DNA of 64,000 nt from Hyphomicrobium sp. (GTDB lineage: Bacteria > Pseudomonadota > Alphaproteobacteria > Rhizobiales > Hyphomicrobiaceae): the NCBI GenBank assembly GCA_021732485.1, contig JAKFUV010000013.1, forward strand, positions 132,231-196,230. Direction: 5' to 3'. How positions within the stretch are numbered: the stretch's first letter is position 1; each line of letters begins with the position of its first letter. Positions 54,477 through 63,300 of the stretch are shown here, piece after piece. The translations under genes and the position numbers were made by a program. The notes below the pieces were generated by a model, which was given only the letters and a program-made list of their open reading frames with translations, ran no database searches and was not told where the DNA came from.

Positions 54477-55637
54477 TCACCCCGAAAGACCGAGCTGTTT
54501 CACCCAGTCCTCAAGTTCGCGAAGTCGCGCTTCGTCGCCCGCCAACCCCGTCCGCGCATCAGTCAACGCTTTTGCGACGTCGTCTTTACGGCCCAGCACC
54601 TGGTAGGCTCGTATAAGCTTTTGCCAGCCGATCAGATCGGTTTTTTCGGATTTGAGGCGTTCCGCCAGCCCTGTCACCATCGATGCAATCATGGCATCGC
54701 GCTGTTCTGGCGTCATCGCTGCAACCTCAGCGGCGCGCGCGTCGACCGTTGCTGAACCCGGTTTGGCAGGCGTACTCGGTGCGTCGGCGACAGGACCGCG
54801 CTCGACCAGTTGCAATCGCTCTTCGATGGCCTGCCGCCACGGTGCGTCCTTCGGTGCCTCAGCCAAAAGCGCCCGATAGTCTGCGGCGGCTCCGGCCCGG
54901 TCGCCATCCTGCTCTTTCGCCAAGGCCAGCCAAATGCGCGGCTCACGACGTTGCGGTTCAGCCGTCAGCAGAGCTTTCAGCGCCACCTTCGCGTCATCCG
55001 GCACGACGCCATTTTCCGCACGGATGCGAGCATCGGCGAAACCTTGCAGCCGGCTGGCATTTTCGCCGAGCAGCCGCATCGCTGTCGCATAGGCCGATGC
55101 CGCATCGCTGGCGCGGCCCTCGGCCAGATAAACCGGAGCGATGACATCCCAGCCGCGACCATCCTGTGGATTTTTCTGTAGCGTCGCCTCGACCTTGGCG
55201 ATCAGATCGTTTGTGCTTGCGCCAGCCGCCGGCGCGGCGAGTCGTTGGCTCAGCGGTTGCGCTGGACGCCCTGGCTCACCATAGGTCACGTAAAGGCCAA
55301 GGCTCGCCAACGGCAGAGCCAGCGATGCGGCAAAGAATACCGGCGTTGTGTTGACGCCCCGTGTCCGCCCAGCGCCGGGTTTGTTCGCGGCCGTCCCGCC
55401 TGCTCGATCGACTTGGCGAAGCAAGCGCCGCGCGATCTCGGTTCGGGCTGCGTCTGCCTCGCCGTCAGACATCACGCCGCGATCACGGTCAGCAACGATT
55501 TCCAGCAATTGATCTTTATAGACGGCGACATCGGCAGACGATGTCTCATCCGATCGCTTGTCATCTTGCAACAGCGGACGCGTGACGGCAAAAGTTACCG
55601 CCGCCGCCAACACCGCAACTGCCAACCAGAAAAGCAT
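54477..55637 (-). CDS. ccmI: Cytochrome c maturation protein CcmI (CycH)
   Basis: Apocytochrome chaperone of 386 residues: an N-terminal helix (LFWLAVAVLAAAVTFAVTRPLL), a cytoplasmic loop with YKDQLLEIVADRDRGVMSDG EAD-type sequence, a second helix (FFAASLALPLASLGLYV), then a periplasmic TPR domain in which tandem helical pairs are visible (GWDVIAPVYLAEGRASDAAS; ALAKEQDGDRAGAAADY; KLIRAYQVLGRKDDVAKAL). The ATG at 55637 opens directly at the first helix; AGGTGG lies a few bases upstream. It is first of the ccm block. Confidence 0.92.
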   Translation of the reverse strand: MLFWLAVAVLAAAVTFAVTRPLLQDDKRSDETSSADVAVYKDQLLEIVADRDRGVMSDGEADAARTEIARRLLRQVDRAGGTAANKPGAGRTRGVNTTPVFFAASLALPLASLGLYVTYGEPGRPAQPLSQRLAAPAAGASTNDLIAKVEATLQKNPQDGRGWDVIAPVYLAEGRASDAASAYATAMRLLGENASRLQGFADARIRAENGVVPDDAKVALKALLTAEPQRREPRIWLALAKEQDGDRAGAAADYRALLAEAPKDAPWRQAIEERLQLVERGPVADAPSTPAKPGSATVDARAAEVAAMTPEQRDAMIASMVTGLAERLKSEKTDLIGWQKLIRAYQVLGRKDDVAKALTDARTGLAGDEARLRELEDWVKQLGLSG

Positions 55638-55792
55638 CCGACCACCTGCCGCATTCGTCCGCTGCCGCTCTTTGTCGTCAGCATACGAGATGGCAATAGG
55701 GTCGGGCTCGTGACGACGCAAGCCGCTGGCTGCGAAAAAGGGTTTTCTGTCGCGGTTTTAATCTGTTTGAGACCGCGCCGCTCGATCGCTCA

Positions 55793-56263
55793 CTAAGCGA
55801 CGTTTTCCCAAGTCCCGTCGGGATTGCGGCAAGCCGTGCCGCGCATCTGCTGGGGACGTCCGTCGATGTAAACCGTATGGGTGTAATCGCGGCAATCGTT
55901 AGAGCCGCGCTTGTACGGCTTGCTCGGCACGATTTCGCCGTAGCGTCCGTTGTCCGGGTTTCGCCATTGACGCGCCGCACCCGATTGGCCGCGTTCGAGC
56001 GCATCGAATTCGGCTTCTTGGGCAAGCTGCCGGTCGCGCTGATCGAGACTACGTCCAACTTCGGAGCCGATGATCCCGCCAACAACCGCGCCGGCGACGG
56101 TCGCCAGCACATTGCCGCGACCCTTGCCGATTTGATTGCCGACCAATCCACCGGCCACGCCGCCGAGAACCAAGCCGGAATCGGCTTTCGACGGGCCGTC
56201 CGCTCCACAGGCCGCCAGCGCGGCGAACAACGGCATTGCCAATAGTACCCGCGCAATGCGCAT
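55793..56263 (-). CDS. Glycine-zipper surface lipoprotein
   Basis: Lipoprotein of 156 residues: signal peptide with lipobox LAAC (Cys19), then a glycine-zipper 2TM region (LVLGGVAGGLVGNQIGKG through VAGAVVGGIIGSEVGRSLD), and a C-terminal globular part (GRYGEIVPSKPYKRGSNDCRDYTHTVYIDG, RGTACRNPDGTWENV). This is the Hyphomicrobiales 17-kDa-antigen-like/RT0821 surface protein type. GGAG lies six bases before the ATG at 56263. Located between ccmI and the FeuQ-like kinase on the same strand. Possible role in outer membrane structure. Confidence 0.82.
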   Translation of the reverse strand: MRIARVLLAMPLFAALAACGADGPSKADSGLVLGGVAGGLVGNQIGKGRGNVLATVAGAVVGGIIGSEVGRSLDQRDRQLAQEAEFDALERGQSGAARQWRNPDNGRYGEIVPSKPYKRGSNDCRDYTHTVYIDGRPQQMRGTACRNPDGTWENVA

Positions 56264-56459
56264 TTCGAACTCCGTCTGTCTCAATGACCTCGGCGCGGAC
56301 ATCACACCGCAAACCATCTAACGTTGGCTAACGTCACGCCGACTGTAAGGCAATCCTCTCATCCACTGCGATTCGGGCGAGAGTGGGACTTTTGCCGCTG
56401 ACTGTGGTCGTACGGCCCCCGCACGGTCGGGCTGTGCCCGCGCGATATCGCCCGTTTCT

Positions 56460-57842
56460 TCACGCGGCAGGTAATTGCAACCGAACGCCAAGCCCGCCCT
56501 GCGGCGAGGCTTCCAAGGCTAAATTGCCCCGGTAAGACGCCGCCAAATCCGCGACAATCGACACGCCGAGGCCCGTCCCCGGTGTCGTCTCATCGAGGCG
56601 CAACCCTCGCTTGCCGATTTTGCTTCGTTGCTCGTCCGTCAAGCCCGGACCATCGTCATCGACATCGATGAGCAGCAGCTTGGGCCGCGATTTGCCGTCG
56701 CCGTTGGAGATTTTAACGGTCAACGTCACCGTCTTGCGACCCCACTTGCAGGCATTATCGAGGACGTTGCCCAGCATTTCTTCGAGATCTTGTTTTTCGC
56801 CTTGAAACTTGGCGCCGGCCGCGATTTTTTTCACGATCGCGATGCCTTTGTCGCGATGAATGCGCTCAAGCGCCCGCACCAGAGGCTCGACGGTCGCCTC
56901 CACCTGTGTCACACGGCCAATGGCGCCGGCTCCTGCTGCCATCCGGGCGCGGTCGAGATAATGCGTGACCTGATCGCGCATCAGTTGCGCCTGTTCGGCG
57001 ACCTTTCCGGCGAACGGCGAGGTGTTGTCCCGGGCCTCATTAGTGATGACGGCGAGGGGTGTCTTTAATGCGTGCGCCAAATTGCCGACCTGCGTTCGAG
57101 CCCGATCGACGATGTCTTGATTGGATTTGATCAGTGCATTGAGTTCGCTTTGCAGCGGCTCGATTTCGGCCGGCAACTGACCGGCAAGCACACTCGCATC
57201 GCCGGACCGGATGCTCGCCAAGCCTTTTTCGATACGGCGCAACGGCAGCAAGCCGAAGCGCACCTGGAACAGCGTCACCGTGACGAGGCCGAGCCCCGTC
57301 AGCGCCAGCGCGATCGACAATCGATTTCTGAATTTGGCGACCGTCGCTTCGAGCCAATCGATCGGCCCGGCGACGATCACTGAATACTTTGTCTTGTCGG
57401 GATCATGCCCAGGGCTATCGACGACCTCGAGAATGCGAATTTGTTCGCCGGTCGGCCCTGGTACGTTCATCCACCGCGTGCCGGTCGTGTCGGTTGGAAA
57501 TTTCTTGTCATAGGGCGACGGCAACTCGCCGCTCGCCAGTGATGCCGACACCAACCGGCGACCGGATGCGCCTTCGAGTGGACGGATCTGCCAATACCAG
57601 CCCGAATGCGTCACTTCGAACAGCGGCTCATACAAATTGGGCGGCGTCACCGGGTCCGACCCCGACGTGTTCATGCTGTCGATCGATAGCGCCGTCAGCA
57701 GCTTTTTCAATTGTGAATCGAAGCCGAGCTGCACATCGTCGCGATAGAGCGAGTAGATTAGATACCCGGCCAGCGGCAGCACCACCAGCACCCACGCGGC
57801 CGACGTCGCAAACAAACGGAAGGCGAGCGAATTAAACTTCAT
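56460..57842 (-). CDS. feuQ: FeuQ-type sensor histidine kinase
   Basis: PhoQ-like sensor kinase of 460 residues. Helix 1 is SAAWVLVVLPLAGYLIYSLY, followed by a periplasmic domain of about 140 residues. Helix 2 is LSIALALTGLGLVTVTLFQV, then HAMP, a variant H-box QVGNLAHALKTPLAVITNEA, and a catalytic domain with NVLDNACKWGRK, VDDDGPGL and GTGLGVSIV. The variant H-box with Ala-Leu-Lys is typical of the PhoQ/FeuQ group. The ATG at 57842 overlaps the feuP stop by 11 bases. The pair is conserved in rhizobia, where FeuP/FeuQ control envelope and export genes (cyclic glucan export, iron uptake). Confidence 0.86.
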   Translation of the reverse strand: MKFNSLAFRLFATSAAWVLVVLPLAGYLIYSLYRDDVQLGFDSQLKKLLTALSIDSMNTSGSDPVTPPNLYEPLFEVTHSGWYWQIRPLEGASGRRLVSASLASGELPSPYDKKFPTDTTGTRWMNVPGPTGEQIRILEVVDSPGHDPDKTKYSVIVAGPIDWLEATVAKFRNRLSIALALTGLGLVTVTLFQVRFGLLPLRRIEKGLASIRSGDASVLAGQLPAEIEPLQSELNALIKSNQDIVDRARTQVGNLAHALKTPLAVITNEARDNTSPFAGKVAEQAQLMRDQVTHYLDRARMAAGAGAIGRVTQVEATVEPLVRALERIHRDKGIAIVKKIAAGAKFQGEKQDLEEMLGNVLDNACKWGRKTVTLTVKISNGDGKSRPKLLLIDVDDDGPGLTDEQRSKIGKRGLRLDETTPGTGLGVSIVADLAASYRGNLALEASPQGGLGVRLQLPAA

Positions 57843-58503
57843 CGGGTCCGTGGCTCATGCGATAGCCTAGGCCGCGCACGGTCTGAATGATGTCGCCGGG
57901 AATTTTTTTGCGCAGCCGGCCGATGAACACTTCGATCGTATTCGAGTCGCGATCGAAATCCTGGTCATACATATGTTCGACCAGTTCTGTGCGCGACACG
58001 ACGCGGCCGTTATGATGCATCAGATATTGCAGCAGTCGGAATTCATGGGAGGTCAGTTTGATCTGCTGGCCATCGCAGGTCACGCGGGCCGACTTGGTAT
58101 CGAGGCGAAGCGGGCCGCATTCGATTTCAGCTTTGGCATGACCTGACGCGCGGCGCACTTGCGCCCTGACGCGCGCCAGCAATTCTTCCATATGGAACGG
58201 CTTGGCGAGATAGTCGTCGGCGCCGGCATCCATGCCGGATACCTTGTCGCTCCAACGATCACGGGCCGTCAGCAAGATGACCGGCATCTTGCGCTCGGCC
58301 CGGCGCCATTGCTCAAGGATGGAAATGCCGTCCATCTTCGGCAGCCCGATGTCAAGGATGACGACATCGTAGGGTTCAGTGTCGCCGAGGAAGCAGCCTT
58401 CCTCGCCGTCAACGGCCGTGTCCACAGCGAAACCGGCATCGGCTAACGCCGAGACCAATTGCCGGTTCAGATCTTTGTCGTCTTCCACAACGAGTGCGCG
58501 CAC
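57832..58503 (-). CDS. feuP: FeuP-type response regulator (OmpR family)
   Basis: Response regulator of 223 residues. The receiver has VVEDDKDLNRQLVSAL and Asp51 in DVVILDIGLPKMDG, and LLTARDRWSDKVSGMDAGAD is diagnostic of the PhoP/FeuP group, with DDYLAKPFHMEELLAR after it. The C-terminal winged helix ends RELVEHMYDQDFDRDSNTIE-like sequence (TELVEHMYDQDFDRDSNTIE) and GRLRKKI. The start is GTG at 58503, as no ATG lies closer to the conserved N-terminus. It begins 113 bp after the small exported protein gene and overlaps feuQ. Confidence 0.9.
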   Translation of the reverse strand: MRALVVEDDKDLNRQLVSALADAGFAVDTAVDGEEGCFLGDTEPYDVVILDIGLPKMDGISILEQWRRAERKMPVILLTARDRWSDKVSGMDAGADDYLAKPFHMEELLARVRAQVRRASGHAKAEIECGPLRLDTKSARVTCDGQQIKLTSHEFRLLQYLMHHNGRVVSRTELVEHMYDQDFDRDSNTIEVFIGRLRKKIPGDIIQTVRGLGYRMSHGPDEV

Positions 58504-58616
58504 GATTTGCCCATCGCTTCTAGTCCGCCTGCGGCCTTGCCTAAGGTTCGCTGCGAAGCCCGGTTCCGAACATTGGCCACCTGCGCTGACTTATAACGGG
58601 CAATGTGCGCCAAGGG

Positions 58617-58940
58617 CTAGCGCGGTGTTGCGGCTTTTACGGGGCTATCGGCGCGCACCGTCATCGCTCGCAGCGTTCCCGAGCCATCGCGAACGACGAG
58701 CCGGTAGACATAGCGATCCGCTTCTCGGCACAGCGTGGCTTTGACGATCTGGCCGTTGACACCCGCAGCGCGGTGGGTTGCCAGGTCCTCGACCGTCGTC
58801 AGACGTTCGCTGCGAACGATTGCGCTCGCCTCGCCCCAGTCGGTCACGCAGGCGTCGGCCGCGCCGAGCCCGCCGGTCAAAACTGCCGCGCCGATGGTGA
58901 CCGCTACGACAGCGGTCGCTTTCATCACATCACGCATCAT
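58617..58940 (-). CDS. Small exported protein, possibly PepSY-like
   Basis: Exported protein of 107 residues: signal peptide (MKATAVVAVTIGAAVLTGG), then a short alpha/beta domain (TTVEDLATHRAAGVNGQIVKATLCREADRYVYRLVVRDGSG pattern: helix then two strands) like a PepSY unit, as often found upstream of FeuPQ/PhoPQ-type pairs. GAGGG lies seven bases before the first of three nearby in-frame ATGs (58940). On the same strand as feuP, 113 bp before it. May modulate the sensor kinase (inference from neighbourhood). Confidence 0.68.
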   Translation of the reverse strand: MMRDVMKATAVVAVTIGAAVLTGGLGAADACVTDWGEASAIVRSERLTTVEDLATHRAAGVNGQIVKATLCREADRYVYRLVVRDGSGTLRAMTVRADSPVKAATPR

Positions 58941-59011
58941 GCCATGTCCCTCGCCATCATCATGCTTAACGACGCGTGGCTGAACCTCGAATGAATGGCT
59001 GATCGGCCAGA

Positions 59012-59287
59012 TTACATGCGCAGCGAGATATCCCGCCGCGTCAGCGCCGAGGTGGCCGTCAGGCGGCCATAAATCGTCAGAATGGTTCCAGCCAATCCGG
59101 TGAGTGCTTGGATCACGTTCAGCGCCTGGTCGCCGACTTGCTGCACCACGTCGCTTGGCAGTTGAATTCCGATCACGGGACCGAGCACCGGTGCGAGCGT
59201 CGCTGCCGCCGTGATGATCGCGCCCCAGATCGTTCGCGACTGCAGCCACCATTTGGTTGCGTCGTTGCGCGTTGAATTGGTTGTCAT
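59012..59287 (-). CDS. Nested holin-like reading frame (internal start)
   Basis: Possible separate 91-residue product from the last third of the lysis gene, in the same frame. ATG at 59287 (MTTNSTRNDATKWWLQSRTI) is preceded by AGGAG with a spacing of eight bases, better than the site of the full-length gene. The product has hydrophobic segments at about residues 20-40 and 58-75, typical of small Hyphomicrobiales holin-like proteins that normally have their own gene. Whether it is made alone, only as the fusion, or both cannot be told from sequence. Confidence 0.5.
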   Translation of the reverse strand: MTTNSTRNDATKWWLQSRTIWGAIITAAATLAPVLGPVIGIQLPSDVVQQVGDQALNVIQALTGLAGTILTIYGRLTATSALTRRDISLRM

Positions 59288-60343
59288 GGGGGAGGCTCCT
59301 ACTTTGGGTTTGAGGGACGTGGGTTGGGAGGTATTGGCTGCGACGCCGGTGGCGTGCCACGTTTCAGCCAAGGCCAAGGTTGCATCGACGCGGCGAAGCC
59401 AGCCTTTGCCGAACCGCCAGAAATGCGGCAGCGCGCGATAGCGCTGACGGCGGAGGTCGCCATATCGGGTTATGATCTCAGCAGTATTCCGCGAGCCAAT
59501 TGCAGCTCGGGTGACGGGCCCGAATTCGCCATCGGCGTCGACGCCGAGCGCCGATTGCAGCAACCGCATCGCGCCGCCGACGCCGTGATTGACGCTGGCA
59601 TCGAAGTGCATCAGCGCCAGCGCTGGCGGCATCGCGGCGCATTCGGCCGGTTGCCAATAGCGCGCGCGATAAATGCTCTCCACGGTGTCGTCCGATATCC
59701 GTTTCAGCTCAGCCACGAGACGATCCCGCGACGCGGCGTCCAGCGTCTCGGCTTTCCAATGGGCTAAAACGTGCAGTGTAATTCCGCGATTGGTCGGCCC
59801 GCCCGGATCGAACGGATCGTTGGTGTATCCGCCCTCCATTTTTAAAACATGCGCGAGAGCGCGCCGAAAGATGTCGTCGCCGCTGCCGCCTGACGACGCT
59901 GGCTCATTGGAAACCGGCTCTTGTGACGGCCAGCGATAGCCAAGCAGGCGATGAATCGCGAACGCGGTGACTGCAACGCCGTCGGATTGATTGCCGCCCA
60001 GCAGAATGACGTGCGTCGGTGTTTCTCCCAGATAGAAGCCGACATGCCCGGCGCCGGCGTCCGCGCCACGCGACAAGACCGCGATCGCACCGACGAGTGG
60101 TTCGCCAATCGCTGCCCCCCACGTCAAATACGAACGCGCCAGCAGTGACCCACTCGCCGACAAGCGACCCCGCACCAACATTGCGCCAACGAAGGCGGCG
60201 CACCACGGCGTTTCATCATCGGCGACAGCCGCATGCCCCGCATCGCGAAAATATCTGACGATTTGCGCAGTGTGACGAGGGCCGTCGCGCTCGCGTACGC
60301 CAAGCTCCGCCCATGCGGCCGTGAGCCACGCCGGTTGTTGCAT
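59012..60343 (-). CDS. GTA-linked lysis protein: endopeptidase-like + GH108 muramidase + holin-like tail
   Basis: Single open frame of 443 residues with three parts. Residues 1-140 are a TIGR02594/NlpC-CHAP-like domain with Cys48 (PWCAAFVGAML) and His100 (GAGHVGFYLG). Residues 158-335 are a GH108 lysozyme with catalytic Glu170 in KMEGGYTNDPFDPGGPTNRG, followed by a peptidoglycan-binding segment (LLQSALGVDADGEFGPVT). Residues 353-443 are a holin-like piece (KWWLQSRTIWGAIITAAATL, GLAGTILTIYGRLTATS). A ribosome binding site and ATG at 59287 precede the last part. GAGAG lies eight bases before ATG 60343, 37 bp after the GTA tail gene. Likely role: host lysis to release GTA particles. Confidence 0.85.
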   Translation of the reverse strand: MQQPAWLTAAWAELGVRERDGPRHTAQIVRYFRDAGHAAVADDETPWCAAFVGAMLVRGRLSASGSLLARSYLTWGAAIGEPLVGAIAVLSRGADAGAGHVGFYLGETPTHVILLGGNQSDGVAVTAFAIHRLLGYRWPSQEPVSNEPASSGGSGDDIFRRALAHVLKMEGGYTNDPFDPGGPTNRGITLHVLAHWKAETLDAASRDRLVAELKRISDDTVESIYRARYWQPAECAAMPPALALMHFDASVNHGVGGAMRLLQSALGVDADGEFGPVTRAAIGSRNTAEIITRYGDLRRQRYRALPHFWRFGKGWLRRVDATLALAETWHATGVAANTSQPTSLKPKVGASPMTTNSTRNDATKWWLQSRTIWGAIITAAATLAPVLGPVIGIQLPSDVVQQVGDQALNVIQALTGLAGTILTIYGRLTATSALTRRDISLRM

Positions 60344-60380
60344 GATGAAAACTCTCGATGAGATTGAAATGCGTTTCGAC

Positions 60381-63300
60381 CTACACGACGGCGCCGCGCG
60401 CCGTGCCGCGCCCGCCTGCGCCGCTGATTTGATGAACACGAACGCTGATCGACGACTGCACCGCGCCAAAATCTGCGACCTGCTGCGCCAGCGAGTAGAC
60501 GACGGACGGCGCAGACGCCGCCAGCGTGCGCTTGACCACTGTACCGGCAAGCACATCGACCTCGTAGCGCTCACTGTCTTCACCGAGCGGAACTTCCGCC
60601 ACGTCCCAGCCATCGCCGCCGATCCGCGTGCGGCGGATCCAACTGATCTCGACATCGCCCGCCGTTCGCCGCCCGCGCACATGCACCGGAGACAGCGGCT
60701 TTAAGCCGGCACCGCGAAAGGCGTAGACTTGCGTCTCGTAAGAGGCATCGCCGATATCGCGATTGCCCGGCCCACAGCGCCAATTTAATGGCAGGTTGAG
60801 TTCGCCCACATCGAGCGGCACGTCCGTCACGGCGCTGTCCAGCACGACAAACGTGGCACCCGCTGCAATCGTCGCAGCCATCGCCTGCTCGCTGCCAAAC
60901 TGCCCGCGCAGCAACTGCGACAGCTCGTAAGTATTCACGTCGACCAGCGTTGCAGTCGCAAATTGCAGAACTTCCCAATCGCCATTGGCGTTGCGAACGG
61001 CTGCGCGATTAGCGCCGCCCAAGGTCGTGATCAGATCTGCCGAGGTCAGCGTTCCTTGTGTCATCCGCACGCGAACCCGCCGCCCCCAATCGATCCGCCC
61101 TTCCGGTCCAGGCAACAGCGCATCGAGCGTGACGCCGATCGACGCCGACGCGGTCAACAGTGCTTTCAAATTAAATCCGCTGTCCTGCGCCGACGCATAA
61201 ACCGCGACGCTGCCGGGCCACGGCTTCTGCAACGCCGCGACATAGCCCGACGTGGCCGCAGCGCTTGCATCGATCAGCGGCAGATCGATGAACACCACGG
61301 CCGGCGGCCCGATCTGCACGGGCTGCGATGTCATCACCGGACGAGCCGGCAACCGCGTCCGGCCGTAGACGTCCCGATCAATGCTGCGGGCTTCGATCTC
61401 GCGCGCGCCGTGCTCGGCAATATCGATGACGCGCACGTCCTGCGCCCGCCCGCCCACATCCAACTGAAGTACGTCGCCCGGCTCCAGGGCCAGCGATGAC
61501 GGCGGCAAAGTGAAAGAAGCTCGTTCACGCGCCGCCCACGCTTCAAATAACCATGAATCGGCAATGCCGCCGGCGAGGCCATCATCCAGCACCATCGGCA
61601 AATCGGCCTGCGCCACACGGCCGCTCGCGCCAGTCAACCGCCGCGCTTCGGCCACCGCTTGGCGATAGGTGTCTTCAGCCGAAATGAAGCGCAGCTTCGC
61701 CGACGCCGGCATCTCGGTTTCCTGCCCCCGCGTCAACGCATAGAGCGGATCACCGGGGCGCGTTTCAACGCACGCGTCCGCTGTCACAACTTTCGGCCAC
61801 GTACTGTCGCCGCGATGTCGAAACACGATCGACCCTTCGCTCTCGATGCTGTCGAAGAAATACGCGAGCTCCAGCGGCTGCACCGCATCGCGCACCGACA
61901 TCACCCGATCGATCACATAACCCGGCACCGTTCCGGCCAGCGCCGCCACGTTGAAATTCGCGAACCCGTAATCGGCCATAATCTGGCGCACAAGATCGCT
62001 CAATCCGCTGCTGTCGAGACGGCCATTCAGCCAGTGCCCCAGCGCCCAATTGAGACCGTCGCTCCAATAGGTCAGTTCGTTCGGAAACGCCGGATAGGGA
62101 CGCGCATCCCAGCAATAGACGAACATATGATCGAGGCTGACCATGCGTTGGCCGGTCACGCTCGAGATCGGATTGAGACCTGTCACATAGCCGTCCGAGG
62201 TCCAATCGAAGGCATCGCGAAAGGCTTTCAGAAAACGCGCTTGCATCAGATCATCGCGCGTGCCGGTTGAATAATAGGGCAGCGCGTTCTCGAAGCTTTT
62301 CGGATCGACGAAGACGTTTGGCTGATTGGCGCCCTTATCGACCGCCGGGCAACCGATCTCCATAAGCCAAAACGGCTTCGACTGCGGCACCCACGCCGTC
62401 GCGGTCGTGCTTTCAACGCCGCCCGGCCGATTGTAGTGCGGGTTCAACCACCACGATTTGATGTCCTTGTAGCGATAGATCCACGGCTTGCCGCTGCCGT
62501 CCGTAATCGGCAAGCGCGTCTGCGCATCGCGATGGGCGAGCGAAGCATAATACCAATCGAAGCCTTCGCCTCCTTGCACGTTGGCGCGCAAATAGTTGAG
62601 ATCATAAATCGAGCGATAGCCGGCCTGATAGTCGAGGTGGCTGCGCCCGTCGCGCCAATCCGACAAGGGCCAATACACATCGATGCCAATGCAATCGATG
62701 TTCGGCGATGCCCACAGCGGGTCGAGATGAAAATATACGTCACCCGTGCCGTCGCCCGGCTGATGGCCGAAATATTCCGACCAATCTGCTGCATAGAGAA
62801 TTTTCGTCGCCGGCCCGAGGATCGCGCGCACGTCGGCGGCCAACGCGATCAACGCCGTAACGAACGGATACGTGGCAGCGCCACTGCGCACCTGCGTTAG
62901 CCCGCGCAACTCTGAGCCGATCTGGAAGGCTTCGACGCCGCCCGCCGCTTTCGCTAAGCAGGCCTGATGCAAAATCATCCGCCGGTACGACCATTCGTTC
63001 GGACCGCTATAAGTGATCGTCTCTCCAATAACCGAAAAATGCGCGGCCGTCGCCGCACCGACGAAGGCGGTGATTTGGCTGGCCGCAGCGGCCGACTTAT
63101 CCGGCGATCCCGCTTGCCCGGCCGCCGGATGACACGTGATCCGTCCGCGCCACGGATAGCTTGGCTGCGACGCGCCGCCGTACGGATTGGCCAGCGTGTT
63201 GCCGTCGCCCACATCCATCAAAATGAACGGCGTCAGCGTCACCGCCAGGCCGCGCGTTTTCAAATCGCGAATGGCGGAGATGACGGTCTGATCCGACGGT

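Noticed and set aside
58941..59360. N-terminal extension of the small exported protein before feuP
   Set aside because: It overlaps the holin-like end of the lysis gene in another frame; the signal peptide starts at 58940.
59288..60682. N-terminal extension of the lysis gene up to 60682
   Set aside because: The extra 113 codons overlap the end of the GTA tail gene in another frame and are Arg/Ser-rich; ATG 60343 has a ribosome binding site and begins the domain.
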